A stretch of DNA of 64,000 bases from Aquatica leii (lineage: Eukaryota > Arthropoda > Insecta > Coleoptera > Lampyridae): contig CM069435.1 of the NCBI GenBank assembly GCA_035610365.1, positions 63,361,389 through 63,425,388 of the forward strand. Direction: 5' to 3'. Below, in pieces: positions 31,810-42,018 of this stretch; position 1 is the first letter of the stretch; each line of letters starts with the position of its first letter. The notes under the pieces were generated by a model. That model was not told where the DNA came from. It saw only the letters and a list, made by a program, of their open reading frames with translations, and searched no databases. A program made the translations under genes and the position numbers.

Positions 31810-34790
31810 CCTGATTTAAAATTTTTTTTTCTTCAGTCGTTCAAAACTAATAGCTCCAACCCGAGACTTTTAGAAAACTCTGTATATTTAACTCTCGATT
31901 TCAGTGTTTCTTATTAATTAATTCTCAAAACTTGCTAGTAACTATTGATTATTTTTTTAATTTAACAATTGATATCTGTTTAAAGCTTAAAAATAACACA
32001 GTGCTTTGACTAAACTTATATAATCAATTGAAAAACTTAAATTTTAATCTAGTAAATTTGACATTGAGAAAAGTTTATGTATGTAATAAAAAAATAAGTT
32101 TTGCAAATTTGAAAGGTTACCTTGCAAAATAAATATTGTAAACCGTATATGTTGTGTATAAACAGTAGCCAAAAATTGTATAAACTGTTTTTTTAAATAC
32201 CTGTTTACAGTCTACACTTAAACAATATAAAAACCGTTAAAAATGTTAATGTACTTAAGTAATAACATAGACAAAACCAACAATGTGCTAACGTATTGTG
32301 CTTATTCAATTATTTAGAAAACTGCACTGTTAATTAGAATTAATTAATTTATGATTTACAAGAATAAATAAATTACTTTGTTAGAAATTATAAAGACAAA
32401 TAACAACAATAATTAAGTTAGTCGCCTTGGCAAGTTGCTACTTTACTATTATAAAGTAATTTGCAAGCAAATTATCGGTTTTTAGAAAACAAAACGCACC
32501 GCCACAGTACCTATAATTATATGTTAATTGTACCTGTTACAATTTTCTAAAATACTAAGTACTTTAAATTGTGATTTTATAAAACACTTTACACAAAAGT
32601 AAACTTAGCAAACGGACAATATAAAAAACGATTAAGTAATTAATATTGTCATTGAATTTAACAATTATGAACCTATCACAACATGTTATATCACAAGATC
32701 AACAAAACCAGTAATAAATTTATGATTAAAATACATACTGCTATAAAAAAATTGACAGAAATAAAAAATATTAAAGTTGCTATTACTGTACAGCATAACA
32801 AAGTGTTAAAAATATATTGTTGATGCCGGTCTAATTTCCTTCTGATTTAGTTCTAGATTTTCGCATGCCAGAAACTAAACTCAATAATGTTTCACAATTT
32901 TCTTTCAAAGATTAATAAACTATGTTCGGTATTTTACTATCTTTGCAAGTAATATAAAAATTAGATGGAATATATGTAAATTTAAATTAAGAGAAAGTTT
33001 TAAAATTTCCCAAGCAGTGAACAAATTCTAATGTGAGTGAAGAAAATTTTAGTATTGATATACAGAACTGGACTTTTGAGACAATGGTCAAATAGACATA
33101 CATAGATCTAACACTGCTATTAAAAACGTCAATTAACAAAATAACAAATACAAAAAAGTATACATTTTCATAGAAATTGTACATTTGTACTACTAGAAAT
33201 GCGTAATGTACTTAAATAATACTTAAAAGAATAATTAACAATAATTATCGTATTTAATAAAAATTAAAATGTAATTACCAAATACTTATCAGTTTATAGA
33301 AAGTTAATATTAATTTTAGTTTTGTCAAAGTAGTTTTGACGATTTATTATTACGTCACACAAATTCTAATCGTTTTCAGCTTTCTTTAAAATTACGTATA
33401 ATATATTCTTCAGAAGTTTTAACGTTTTTTTATACGTTTTGTATTAGTTTGTATGTAGAAAAAAAATTTTAATCATTACGCTACACAAAAAATATATAAA
33501 AAAACAAATAATTAAAAAAATTGTTTGAAACTTTTTGGCATTAGAGTTATCAATAACTTGTCTGTTTGTTTTAAAACAGTTACTATATGTTGCAATTTTT
33601 AAAGTGTATCTATTGCAGCACAATTAATAAGCACTTGATATTTTATATGTATAAATTTAACTTAAATAAAAACAAATTATTATTGTGTTTGGTACCGTTT
33701 GATTTCAACTTATACTGTATCAAAATAAATATTTAATTGTTTTTTAATAATTAAATTTTTTTTACTAAATCTTGAGTTTAGATTAACATATAAATTTGAT
33801 TGTTTAAAGCAGTAGTAGTATTATTTTGTTTGCAGTTTCAATTAAGATAGTTTTAATTTATACATTCACAAAAAATAAGACTCTTGAAGAAGTACAGATC
33901 ACATTTATTGTTTTTTTGATTGCAGCGAAAGTTGTTAAAGTAACACCAGTAATCATTAATTTGTTCGTAAAGCAGTAAAAGTAGTAATAAATAGATTTAT
34001 TGCACTATAGATGATTTTAATTTATTAAAGCAATTTTGTATTGTACGTGTTTTTGTGCTTATATTTACAGTAACATTAAATAAAATAATTAATTATTAAA
34101 TTTTATTTTTTTTATAATTGACTAAAGTTTTAATTAATTTGTCATCATAATTAAAATCAATTTTTAATGCGATAAAAATTTATGTGCAGAAAACAGTAGT
34201 AAGACTGAAAATACTACAAATTTAAAAAATGAATAGTAGGTTTAAGGCTGTTTTCGTACTTCGTGAGAATTAAAATTCTTGTGAGCGTGTATTACATTCT
34301 TGAATAATTTATAATCAAAGACAACCGTTCTACATTTATAATTTAGAAATTTAGAAAATAAGAGGTATAGTCGATTCGTTTTGTTTATCCCAATTGATGG
34401 ATTAATCAACCGCGTACATACATGTACAGGTATCCTGTTTACATACACAAAGCAGCATGCAAATGTTTCGATAATGTATTATCGTAACAGTTTTATTCGC
34501 TTTGTACATACATGACGTCATCAAGATAAGCTGAACGAATAGACTATGAACCCAGAAAATAAGGACAGTAAGTAAACTATCCCCACAGAATAAAAAAGAT
34601 AAAAATATAAGAAAGCAAATGAAAACCATCACATTCACTGAAAGTCGTCAAAAAAAAAGAAAGACAAATTAGAACAGACAATAAATCAACGAACGCAATG
34701 AAAAAGGATTGAATAGGAGAATGCAAAAGGAAAACAGCAAAGCAGGTTATAATAGCGAGAAAGAGAGAAAAATCAATATAAAATTCAAAC
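31810..34790. other. AT-rich stretch, nothing recognised
   Basis: About 3 kb of AT-rich sequence on both strands without coding similarity or clear repeat ends. Confidence 0.4.
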
Positions 34791-37010
34791 ACTTTATCAG
34801 AGAAAGATTAAATTATTAGAAGAGAAAGATAGTAATAACATACAAACTCTAGGTATCAGTGAGACTAAGAAAAAGGGCGAAAGAAATACTTATTTAACAA
34901 ACAACCATTATACTACCCGGAGATTAAAACAGAACAAAGAGTAAAAGAAGGTGTCGAAACAATTGTTATTAAAGAAATAAATAAAAAAATAATAGGCTTT
35001 ATAGCGCTTAACTCCAAAATAATAGTAAACAATATAAAACTAAAAGAAATAATCAATACCATATAAGACAATAGAAGGAGCAGCAAAGGAGAATAAAAAG
35101 CCAATAATAATTGGAGATTGAAACAGCAGAGTCGGTAAAAAACATAACCGAGGAATGGGATGTATAAGAAAATATGAAGAGAAAACTATAAATAAAAATG
35201 GTATAAAAATGATAGATTTTTGTAAGAGAAACAACTTAGTAATAGATGATACGATGTGAAATATATTTGTCAGAAGAGAGGAATGCTAGAAGTTTAATAA
35301 ACCATAGATTACTTGTAGCGAACTAACGAATATAATTGATAGAAAGAAAAAAAAACAAAAGAATATATTAGCTTAGCGATATACAAACTAATAATTAAAA
35401 AAAATTAAAAAAAATATCAAGAGGAAATAGATTGGAATTCAAGACACGAACGGAAGAAAAAACAGCAAATTATGTAGAAAAAATATATATAATAGGTATA
35501 CAAAAAAGACGAAATGGTAGAACGATAAAATAAAAATAGCAGTAAAAGAAAAGGATACAGCATAGAAAAGACATTCAAATAAAAAAAAGATAAACCAGAA
35601 TATAATAAAAAAAGCGAAAAAGTGTATCAAAAAAGCGAAAAGGGAAACCTGGAAAGAATTTAAAGAAGAGAAACACATAAAACTAACGCAAAAAATTTTT
35701 GGAAAGTAATAAAAAAACTAAGTAAAAGTAAAGAGAATGAAATAAAAGCAATAAGAAACCAAGACGAACAAATACAGACATAGAAAAAAATTTAGAAGCA
35801 TGGAAAAAATGTTATTCGAATAGAAGTAAGAGGAAAAACATAACAAAAAAAAACAGCTAGAACGACAAGAAATAAAGAAGAAGAAAATCGAGGACACAAT
35901 ACATAAAATTAAAGTTGGGAAACCAAGTAGGGCAGATGACATGATTAAATGGCTAATTAAGAAAAAGTTAATTGGACATAGACCATTTGTAAGGAAGCTT
36001 GGAAAAAGATAGCAAGAACATAAAAAAGTAACTTACTAATATTAATATACAAGAAAAGAGAACAGACCCAATGTGAATATTATAAAACAATTTTCCTAGC
36101 CCAAACCAGTTATAAACTACATTCAAAAATATTAGAGAAAAGATTAAAAGAATATGTAAAACAAACGGGGAGAAAAACAGACAGAATTCAAACCAGAAAA
36201 ACTGACATGCGATAACATATACGTAATAAGAAATATCATAGAAAAGAGAAAAATAGAGGAAGGAGACAAACTATTTTTATTATTTCTGGATCTGAAAGTG
36301 GCGTTTAAAACAGTAAACAGGAGAAAGATATAAGAAATACTGAGAGAAATGGTAGTAAGAGCAAGGATACAAATAGCAGTACTCATATCAGAATAATTTA
36401 ATCATTTAAGCTTTTTACTATTTGTTATTATTACGCATAAAATTATAAAAATCATAAGTGAGAAACATAAGGAGCTGGGTACAGTAGTGAGGCACAGAAA
36501 CCTAGAAACAGTCAAGCTGAGTAAATTTATATATGCCGATGATGTCGTCTTAATAGCAAATACAAAAAATAAAATGCAAAGATTAATGAATGCATGGACT
36601 GAAGAAACCAAAAACATAAAAATGGAAGTGAATACAAAGTAATGATAGTAAATGAACAACACAAAGATAAGCTACAACAAAGAAATTAAGTGCAAAAATA
36701 CGAACTTGGAAAAAGTAACGACATACGAATACAAAGGAACCATAATAACAAAGGACGAGAACATCGACGCCGAATTAACAAACAGAGCGAATAAATCAAC
36801 AAAAATCTATTATACCTTAAACAAAACAATACTAGAACACAAAGACACAGATATAAAAAATAAAAATGAAAGTTCATAACAGTATAACAATTCCAATGAT
36901 AATTTATGCAGCAAATTAGATGCAATCGAAATGAAACATCTTAGAAAAATAGCAGGAAAAACGAAGTGAGACAGGATCAAGAACAAAAACACGGCTAAAG
37001 TAAAAAAAAA
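34791..37010 (+). pseudogene. LINE endonuclease and reverse transcriptase
   Basis: Endonuclease words: TLGISETKKKG (catalytic Glu), KKPIIIGD with NSRVGKKHNRG (35,100; GDxNxRVG is the GDFNARVG box) and NGIKMIDFCKRNNLVIDDT (35,200). RT words: KPSRADDMIKWLIKKK (35,925), LFLLFLDLKVAFKTVNRRKI (36,270; FLDLKxAFxxVxR is the first Asp motif) and SKFIYADDVVLIANTKNKMQ (36,523), with the YADD box intact (36,532-36,543). An open 75-codon end (36,652-36,879) has TTYEYKGTIITKDENIDAEL and TNRANKSTKIYYTLNK. Craniofacial-development-protein-2-like RTE/CR1 elements use the same words. Stops and shifts make it dead. Confidence 0.75.
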
Positions 37011-37035
37011 CAGCGTAGAAAAAAAACACTATAGC
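34791..37035 (+). mobile_element. A-rich LINE remnant (RTE/CR1-like)
   Basis: Over 2.2 kb the plus strand is strongly A- and purine-rich and encodes, through many shifts, an endonuclease and a reverse transcriptase in order. The 3' limit near 37,035 is where coding wording stops. No tail or target duplication was identified. Confidence 0.7.
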
Positions 37036-37080
37036 ATTTAAAACCACAAAATATTTAGGGTAGAAAACTTACATTTCTAT

Positions 37081-37510
37081 CGCAATTAGAGCAACAATTT
37101 AATAATCAGGGTAAAAATATGGAAGAATTTTTATTTGGCTTAACAAATTCAGTTTAGCGACGTCTTGCAATTGCAAAAAAAACTGTCTAAAATATCATTT
37201 AATTGCCATAAGAAAATAACAAATGTGATAGCAATATGAGCATAGTTCAATGATTAGTTTTTGACGCTGAATCAGCATTACGATGCAAATGCAAATTATT
37301 TTGATCTACTGAAAGCAAAATTAAGATTAAAAGAAGTTTTCACTACCAAAAGTCTACAGCAATGATGAGATAGGAATCATGACCGCGCAAAGAACAAAAA
37401 CAAGTTTAATTACTGATTTTAGCTAAACGAGGAACATCGTGTACTGCAGTAATATGTATGAATGCTGTTAGGTAGCTATATTACACCGATGCTCGTCAAC
37501 CCCTAAGTAA
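37081..37510 (+). pseudogene. pogo/Tigger-type transposase fragment
   Basis: In shifting frames: RRLAIAKKT (37,150), YFDLLKAKLRLKE (about 37,295), SDEIGIMTAQRTKTS (about 37,365; the NxDExGI box with the first catalytic Asp), GTSCTAVICMNAV (37,430) and YITPMLVNP (37,475). These follow the order of DDE_1 (pogo/Tigger/CENP-B-related) transposases: R.LA..LAEK, F..L, NVDETGI, VT.V.C.NA.G..IPPM.IFP. It is shorter than and different in wording from the pogo element beginning at 37,580, so it is a separate insertion. Inactive. Confidence 0.65.
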
Positions 37511-37579
37511 GCATGAAACCTTAGTTTTTAAATAGAAAAATGTATTGTTTGTCATCAAACAGGTAGGATGCGACTTAAC

Positions 37580-37950
37580 ACATACCGTAATTTTGAGCGA
37601 AATTGATTTCCGGGGGCGAAATTGATCATCGAATCAAATTGAGACAGTTTCAAATACAGCGCCAAAAGTGTATGACACAGGTCGGCCGCGTATGGCGCTA
37701 GATATCTAGCGCGCTTTCATTTATCAGTTCGTTCTTACAATTCTGCTCCCAAACTTTCGCTTGTAAGTCAATACTATATTACTTGCTAAAGTTCTGTTAA
37801 GTGCAAAACTTTAACTTGTGTATTTAAGAGAAGGTTTACACTTAGAGGGTTTGTTTACCTGTTGTGTTTGGGCGGGGATTTTAAAATTTATGTCGTGGGG
37901 TCAAATTGATCACACGTCTGGGGTGTAATTGATCACTTATAAAACGTTAA
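37580..37950 (+). repeat. Subterminal GAAATTGATC words
   Basis: GCGAAATTGAT occurs at about 37,600 and again at about 37,616, TCAAATTGATCAC at about 37,902 and GTAATTGATCAC at about 37,926. Clustered short words just inside an element end often bind the transposase. A donor-like GTAAGT at about 37,764 and acceptor-like ATTACAG before the start codon suggest a leader intron. Confidence 0.5.
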
Positions 37951-38028
37951 GTAAATCGCTGTTTTCGATGTGTTATTGCTATATTTTTTTTCTGAAATGT
38001 GTAATACTTAATTACAGGACCGGTTACT

Positions 38029-39540
38029 ATGGTACGAAAATACAAAAGAAATTTGGGGGCTAGGCGATACAAGGATTACTCTGATGACAACATTGAAAAC
38101 GCGCTTGAAAAAAATATAAATCATGGATGGAGTTTAAGACAAGCTGCAAAAGAATACAAAGTTTCTTACGGCACGTTGTATAACAAATACTATGGTCGTC
38201 ACGTGTGGAAAAATGGCGGGCAATTCATCTTTTCTGTCGCAGAAGAAATCTGTTTCATTCAAGCAACTTCTATTTGTGGGGATTGAGGATTTCCTTTGAA
38301 TACAGCTGATTTGAGACAAATAGTTAAAAATTATTTGGACAGCCAAGGACGTACCGTGAGAGTTTTTAAAAATAATTTACCTGGCCAATATTGGGCCTAC
38401 TCTTTATTAGAACGTTACAAAGACAAGATAAAGAAAAGATTTGCAGCTAATATTAAAACGATCTCGGGCTTCAGTTTCAAAGGAAATAATCACTGACTAT
38501 TTCAAAAATTTACGCGAGACATTAGAAGGTGTTCCGGCTTCTAATTTATTCAATTACGATGAAACTAATCTCCAAGATAACTCAGGAAACAAGAAAATGT
38601 TATTTTGCAGGGGAGTTTAATATCCCGAAAGAGTTTGCAACTATACAAAAAGTTCGACATCCATCATGATGTGTGGCTCCGCATCAGGCACTCTTTTGCC
38701 TCCTTATGTGATATATAAAGCCAATAAAATGTGGATGAAATAGACCAAAAATGGACCGAAAGCCGTGCTGCAATAATACGTGCTGTGTTAGGGGCTCACG
38801 ATATAATCCCACCAGTCAAGGGTGGATAGATGCTGAGACTTTTACAAATTGGTTTTTATCCACATTTCTACCGCATGCAAAAAAACTAGAAGGTCAAAAA
38901 GTATTGATAGGAGACAACTTATGGTCACACTTTACCAATGAGGTTCTTAGAAAATGCGAAGAAAATAATATTGCATTCGTATGCCTACCTAAGAACTCTA
39001 CACACTTAACCCAACGCTTGGATGTTGGGTTTTTCCGCTACTGGCTTAATGCCTATTGACCCAAGTCGTGTTTTAGAAAAAAATTCAGGGAATGACAAAC
39101 CGAACGCGAATGCTGTCAACGAGGTGTTAATAAATTACCTTCAGGATAGAAGATTCACAGCTCTATCAAGTAGACGGAACATAAAAAGGCAGAAGCTTGA
39201 CGTTCAACCTGGAAAAAGCGTGACGGCACCGAATGACGATTCAAGTTCCGATAGTGAAATTGATGTAAATGAGCCACTTATAAATGACAATTCAGATGGT
39301 ACTTAAAATCAAGATTTATTAAAAGATGTAGAAGAAGAAACGCAGTACTTTTCAGTGCAGAAAGATGCCATAATAGAAGGAAAATTTTTGCTCGTCAACG
39401 TATTAGGAGGATCAAGAAAAAAAACTACTTACCGTTATGCAGCGGTTGTCCAGAACTCTTTAACCAAGAAAGGAATAAAAGTATTAGGTATTATTAGTAC
39501 ACCCATAAGCAACACACTGGAGCAAATTTAAAAATGTAAA
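38029..39540 (+). pseudogene. pogo/Tigger (DDE_1) transposase, nearly complete
   Basis: ATG at 38,029 follows an acceptor-like tract ending ACAG at about 38,017. Residues 1-60 form the psq-type helix-turn-helix (WSLRQAAKEYKVSYGTLYNK at 38,130). A TGA at 38,284 interrupts the expected GDWGFP, and NTADLRQIVKNYLDSQGRT continues. Next come LFNYDETNLQDNSG (about 38,545; first Asp), MMCGSASGTLLPPYVIYKAN (about 38,665), QGWIDAETFTNWFLSTFLPH (38,818), KVLIGDNLWSHF (38,898; second Asp, GDNLxSH box) and CLPKNSTHLTQRLDVGFFR (38,980). The C-terminal region is acidic, then ILVNVLGG..KKTTYRY and KVLGIIST (about 39,390-39,490). Only a few stops and shifts, so this is among the youngest DNA transposons here. 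Confidence 0.85.
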
Positions 39541-40402
39541 TTAAATGTCCTAAAACAAAAACACTATTAAAACGTTAACAACGAATGGCGATTGATGTCT
39601 CTAAACAAGACTTCAACAGAATGAATGGTAGGGATATGAGATAGCGTATCTATAGTATTCTTATATCATTGGATTATATACATAACCTGTAAGGAAATCG
39701 GTTCTTACCCATAATTGCATTCTACGTTTGATGGGTTTCAAAGACAAATCCTACTTCAAATTTGATTTGTCTTTGAATTTGACCATACTTTTATCTATGG
39801 ATTTATGAAGTGAATCCGTTCTAGTTTTTTGGCATGTATGTTTAGGAGCAGCTGCAGCGAGCAAAAGTTGACTAAAAACCGCCTAGCCGTATTTCCATCG
39901 TATGTTGTTCTTTAATCCAGGTTTGAGTATATCAACCAACAGGTTTATTTTTTATTTCAGTTGGTCGATTTTTTTTGTTTCTTTTACAGCAATTTTTTTA
40001 GTTTGACTACGAATGATGATACGAAATGTGTAGAACATACTCGAAACACCGTATTCATGCATGTAATGTGGAAAGGCCATGATTGTACAAAGTCTTATTC
40101 GGTTGACAATTTATTTTTAGAAATTAGCAGCTTCTAGAGATCACGTGACATTGCATTTTTTATTTTAGTGTTACCCATAGAGACATACTTTGACCAATAG
40201 CAGTTTTTCATCATAATACCCGTATCATAATTTCAGAAGAGTCAGTTGTACACTAGGGTATATAGATATATAGGCTTTTTGAAAATAACCTTAGAATAAT
40301 ATCTATTTCTGTATACTGGTTATGTATACACACACATTCTAAAGTAGTTTTAAACTAAAACTATTTTGGAATGTGTCTGGTGTTATTTTATAGTTTCAAA
40401 AA
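39541..40402. other. Non-coding stretch with two strong hairpins
   Basis: TTCAAAGACAAATC (39,737-39,750) pairs perfectly with 39,764-39,777 across a 13-base loop. ACACATTCTAAAGTAGTTTT (40,332-40,351) pairs with 40,357-40,376 at 18 of 20 positions across a 5-base loop. No gene recognised. Confidence 0.7.
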
Positions 40403-40996
40403 TTCTCGTTTTTAGTTTAACATCCGCCGATTTTGTATTCTAAAAATGCTCAGAACCCAAATAAACTTCTAGTTGGAGTTTCAATAATAAATGGCTTTAA
40501 AGACTCTGATTTACCATTACAAATAGTTGAAAAATTACAAGGAGAGAAAGATCTAGAGCAATTGTTATTGACGAATTCAAATACGGAGAATACTGAATCA
40601 AATCTAGATGATGAAAAGACAATTACAACTAACTAAAATATGCTAGAACTTCAAACTGAACGAACAGAAATTGGAGATAAAGAAGACCTAAGAGAAGATG
40701 GTAACTGCAATGGAATCAAGAGGTCGAAACAAAGGTTTATAAAATGTGATTGCAAGAAACAATGTCAAAATAAAAAGTGCTAATGTCAAATGTAATAGCA
40801 AATGTCATGGTAGTTCTCCCTGTTCCAATAAATAGAACTCTTATTTCAGTTCAAACCTAATTTTTTAATTTGATATTGTAATTTATATAATCTATTTCCG
40901 AGAAATAAATATTCCTTTTTCTTATTTTTCAATTTCATTTGGGGTCTGAGCAATGTTAGAATACACAATCGGCGGAGGTTAAATTGAAAATGAGCA
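40403..40996 (+). mobile_element. KRBA2-like element with 42-bp inverted ends
   Basis: The left end (about 40,403-40,443, core CCGCCGATTTTGTATTCTAA) and right end (about 40,956-40,996) are inverted copies at roughly 85% over 42 bp. The interior encodes only the C-terminal end of a transposon protein. The element is thus an internally deleted copy of a larger one. No target duplication was fixed. Confidence 0.65.
40433..40850 (+). pseudogene. KRBA2-like protein C-terminus, cysteine cluster
   Basis: An open frame (40,433-40,636) ends a polar region, and after a stop and further polar sequence comes KCDCKKQCQNKKC (about 40,744), then, after a frameshift, KCNSKCHGSSPCSNK and a stop at about 40,836. 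The pattern CxCxxxCxxxxC...CxSKCHxxxxCxN is the usual C-terminus of insect KRAB-A domain-containing protein 2-like (integrase-type) transposon proteins. The integrase domain itself is absent. The reading frame runs between the two inverted ends, with the cysteine cluster near the right one. Confidence 0.55.
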
Positions 40997-41909
40997 TCCG
41001 TTGTAATATCTTTAAATTTGGCATTTGAGAAATAGATCACATTTTCAGCAACAAATCATTTCGCATTGCTCAGATCGCGAACTGAGTATTTATTTCGGTG
41101 AATTTGGCATTTGAGTCAAACATATACATATATAAAATAACATTAAAGCCATAAGATGGTGTATGTAGATTTGTTTCTATTACTATGCAACAAATTATTG
41201 GTTTTTGTATCATAAATTAGATCGAAAGTGATTCAAAAGATATCTAAACATATTGATTTTTCTGTACCATGCTTATTAGAGAAAGTTAGTTTTTATGTTA
41301 ATAATTGTATAAATTATTTGTACATTGTATGATTTCAAGCAGCATCACAACGCTAAACTTATTGTTTAATTAATTTCTATTTTATTTAAGCTGTTTAAAA
41401 TTAGGTACTTGTATAGTTTAGATAGATCACCTAGTAAAGTTAATTCACACTGCGTTACTAAAAGATTCGTGTTTTGAAACGAATATAATATGTTGCAAGC
41501 TAATTTACATACTTACAATTAAAAGCAATTTCCTACATGTATATTAATAATTAAACACATATATTATTTTATTTCAAAACATCCGTTAATTTGCTAATTC
41601 TTCTATTAACATCTTTCTTCCTAACCCGTGAATAATAAATTTATAAAAACTTGTAAATGCTTTTATTTTTATTTTTTTAACGTTACCGCAGGTACATATT
41701 TTTAAGTTGATAATTTGTTTTTTAATTACAGTGCAATTCAATTTAATTAACGTTTGTAATACGAAAACTATTCAATTAAAACGTAGATAATGATGATGGC
41801 ACTCATGAACTGCATTTATACTAATATAAAAGTATGTTTCAAGGTAAGTTTGTAGAAAAGGATAGAAGATGTTGATTAAGTTATATTAAAGTCTCCAAAA
41901 CTTTCAATT
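40997..41909. other. AT-rich stretch, nothing recognised
   Basis: TTTGGCATTTGAG occurs twice, at about 41,018 and 41,104. Nothing else seen. Confidence 0.3.
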
Positions 41910-42018
41910 TTAGTTACAGGTGGTCACTTGGAATTACGCGTGGTTGCGAATTGGTCGGTTATCTTAAACGCGATAATTATTATCGGAACTTGTGTTTGTG
42001 AATAATGGAAAATTTGGG
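41910..42018 (+). promoter_or_regulatory. Candidate promoter and 5' non-coding exon
   Basis: A locally GC-richer, CpG-containing stretch (ACGCGTGG, TTGCGAATTGGTCGG, ACGCG) includes the palindrome CGATAATTATTATCG (41,971-41,985) and ends in GGG before GTAAGTTG, a strong donor (intron start 42,019). This is how a first exon looks in this background. It lies 13.5 kb upstream of, and on the same strand as, the fatty acyl-CoA reductase coding exon, so it may be its leader exon. There is no transcript evidence. Confidence 0.3.

Larger units (their letters stand above)
37580..39540 (+). mobile_element. pogo/Tigger-type DNA transposon
   Basis: A nearly complete transposase is preceded by a leader with repeated GAAATTGAT and AATTGATCAC words (37,595-37,945), probably subterminal repeats. 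The left end is placed near ACATACCGTAATTTTGAGCG (37,582). No matching right terminus was found. Confidence 0.7.

Noticed and set aside
34402..36992. Many minus-strand frames rich in Phe, Ile, Leu and Ser as membrane proteins
   Set aside because: They are the antisense of the A-rich LINE on the plus strand; their hydrophobicity follows from T-rich codons.
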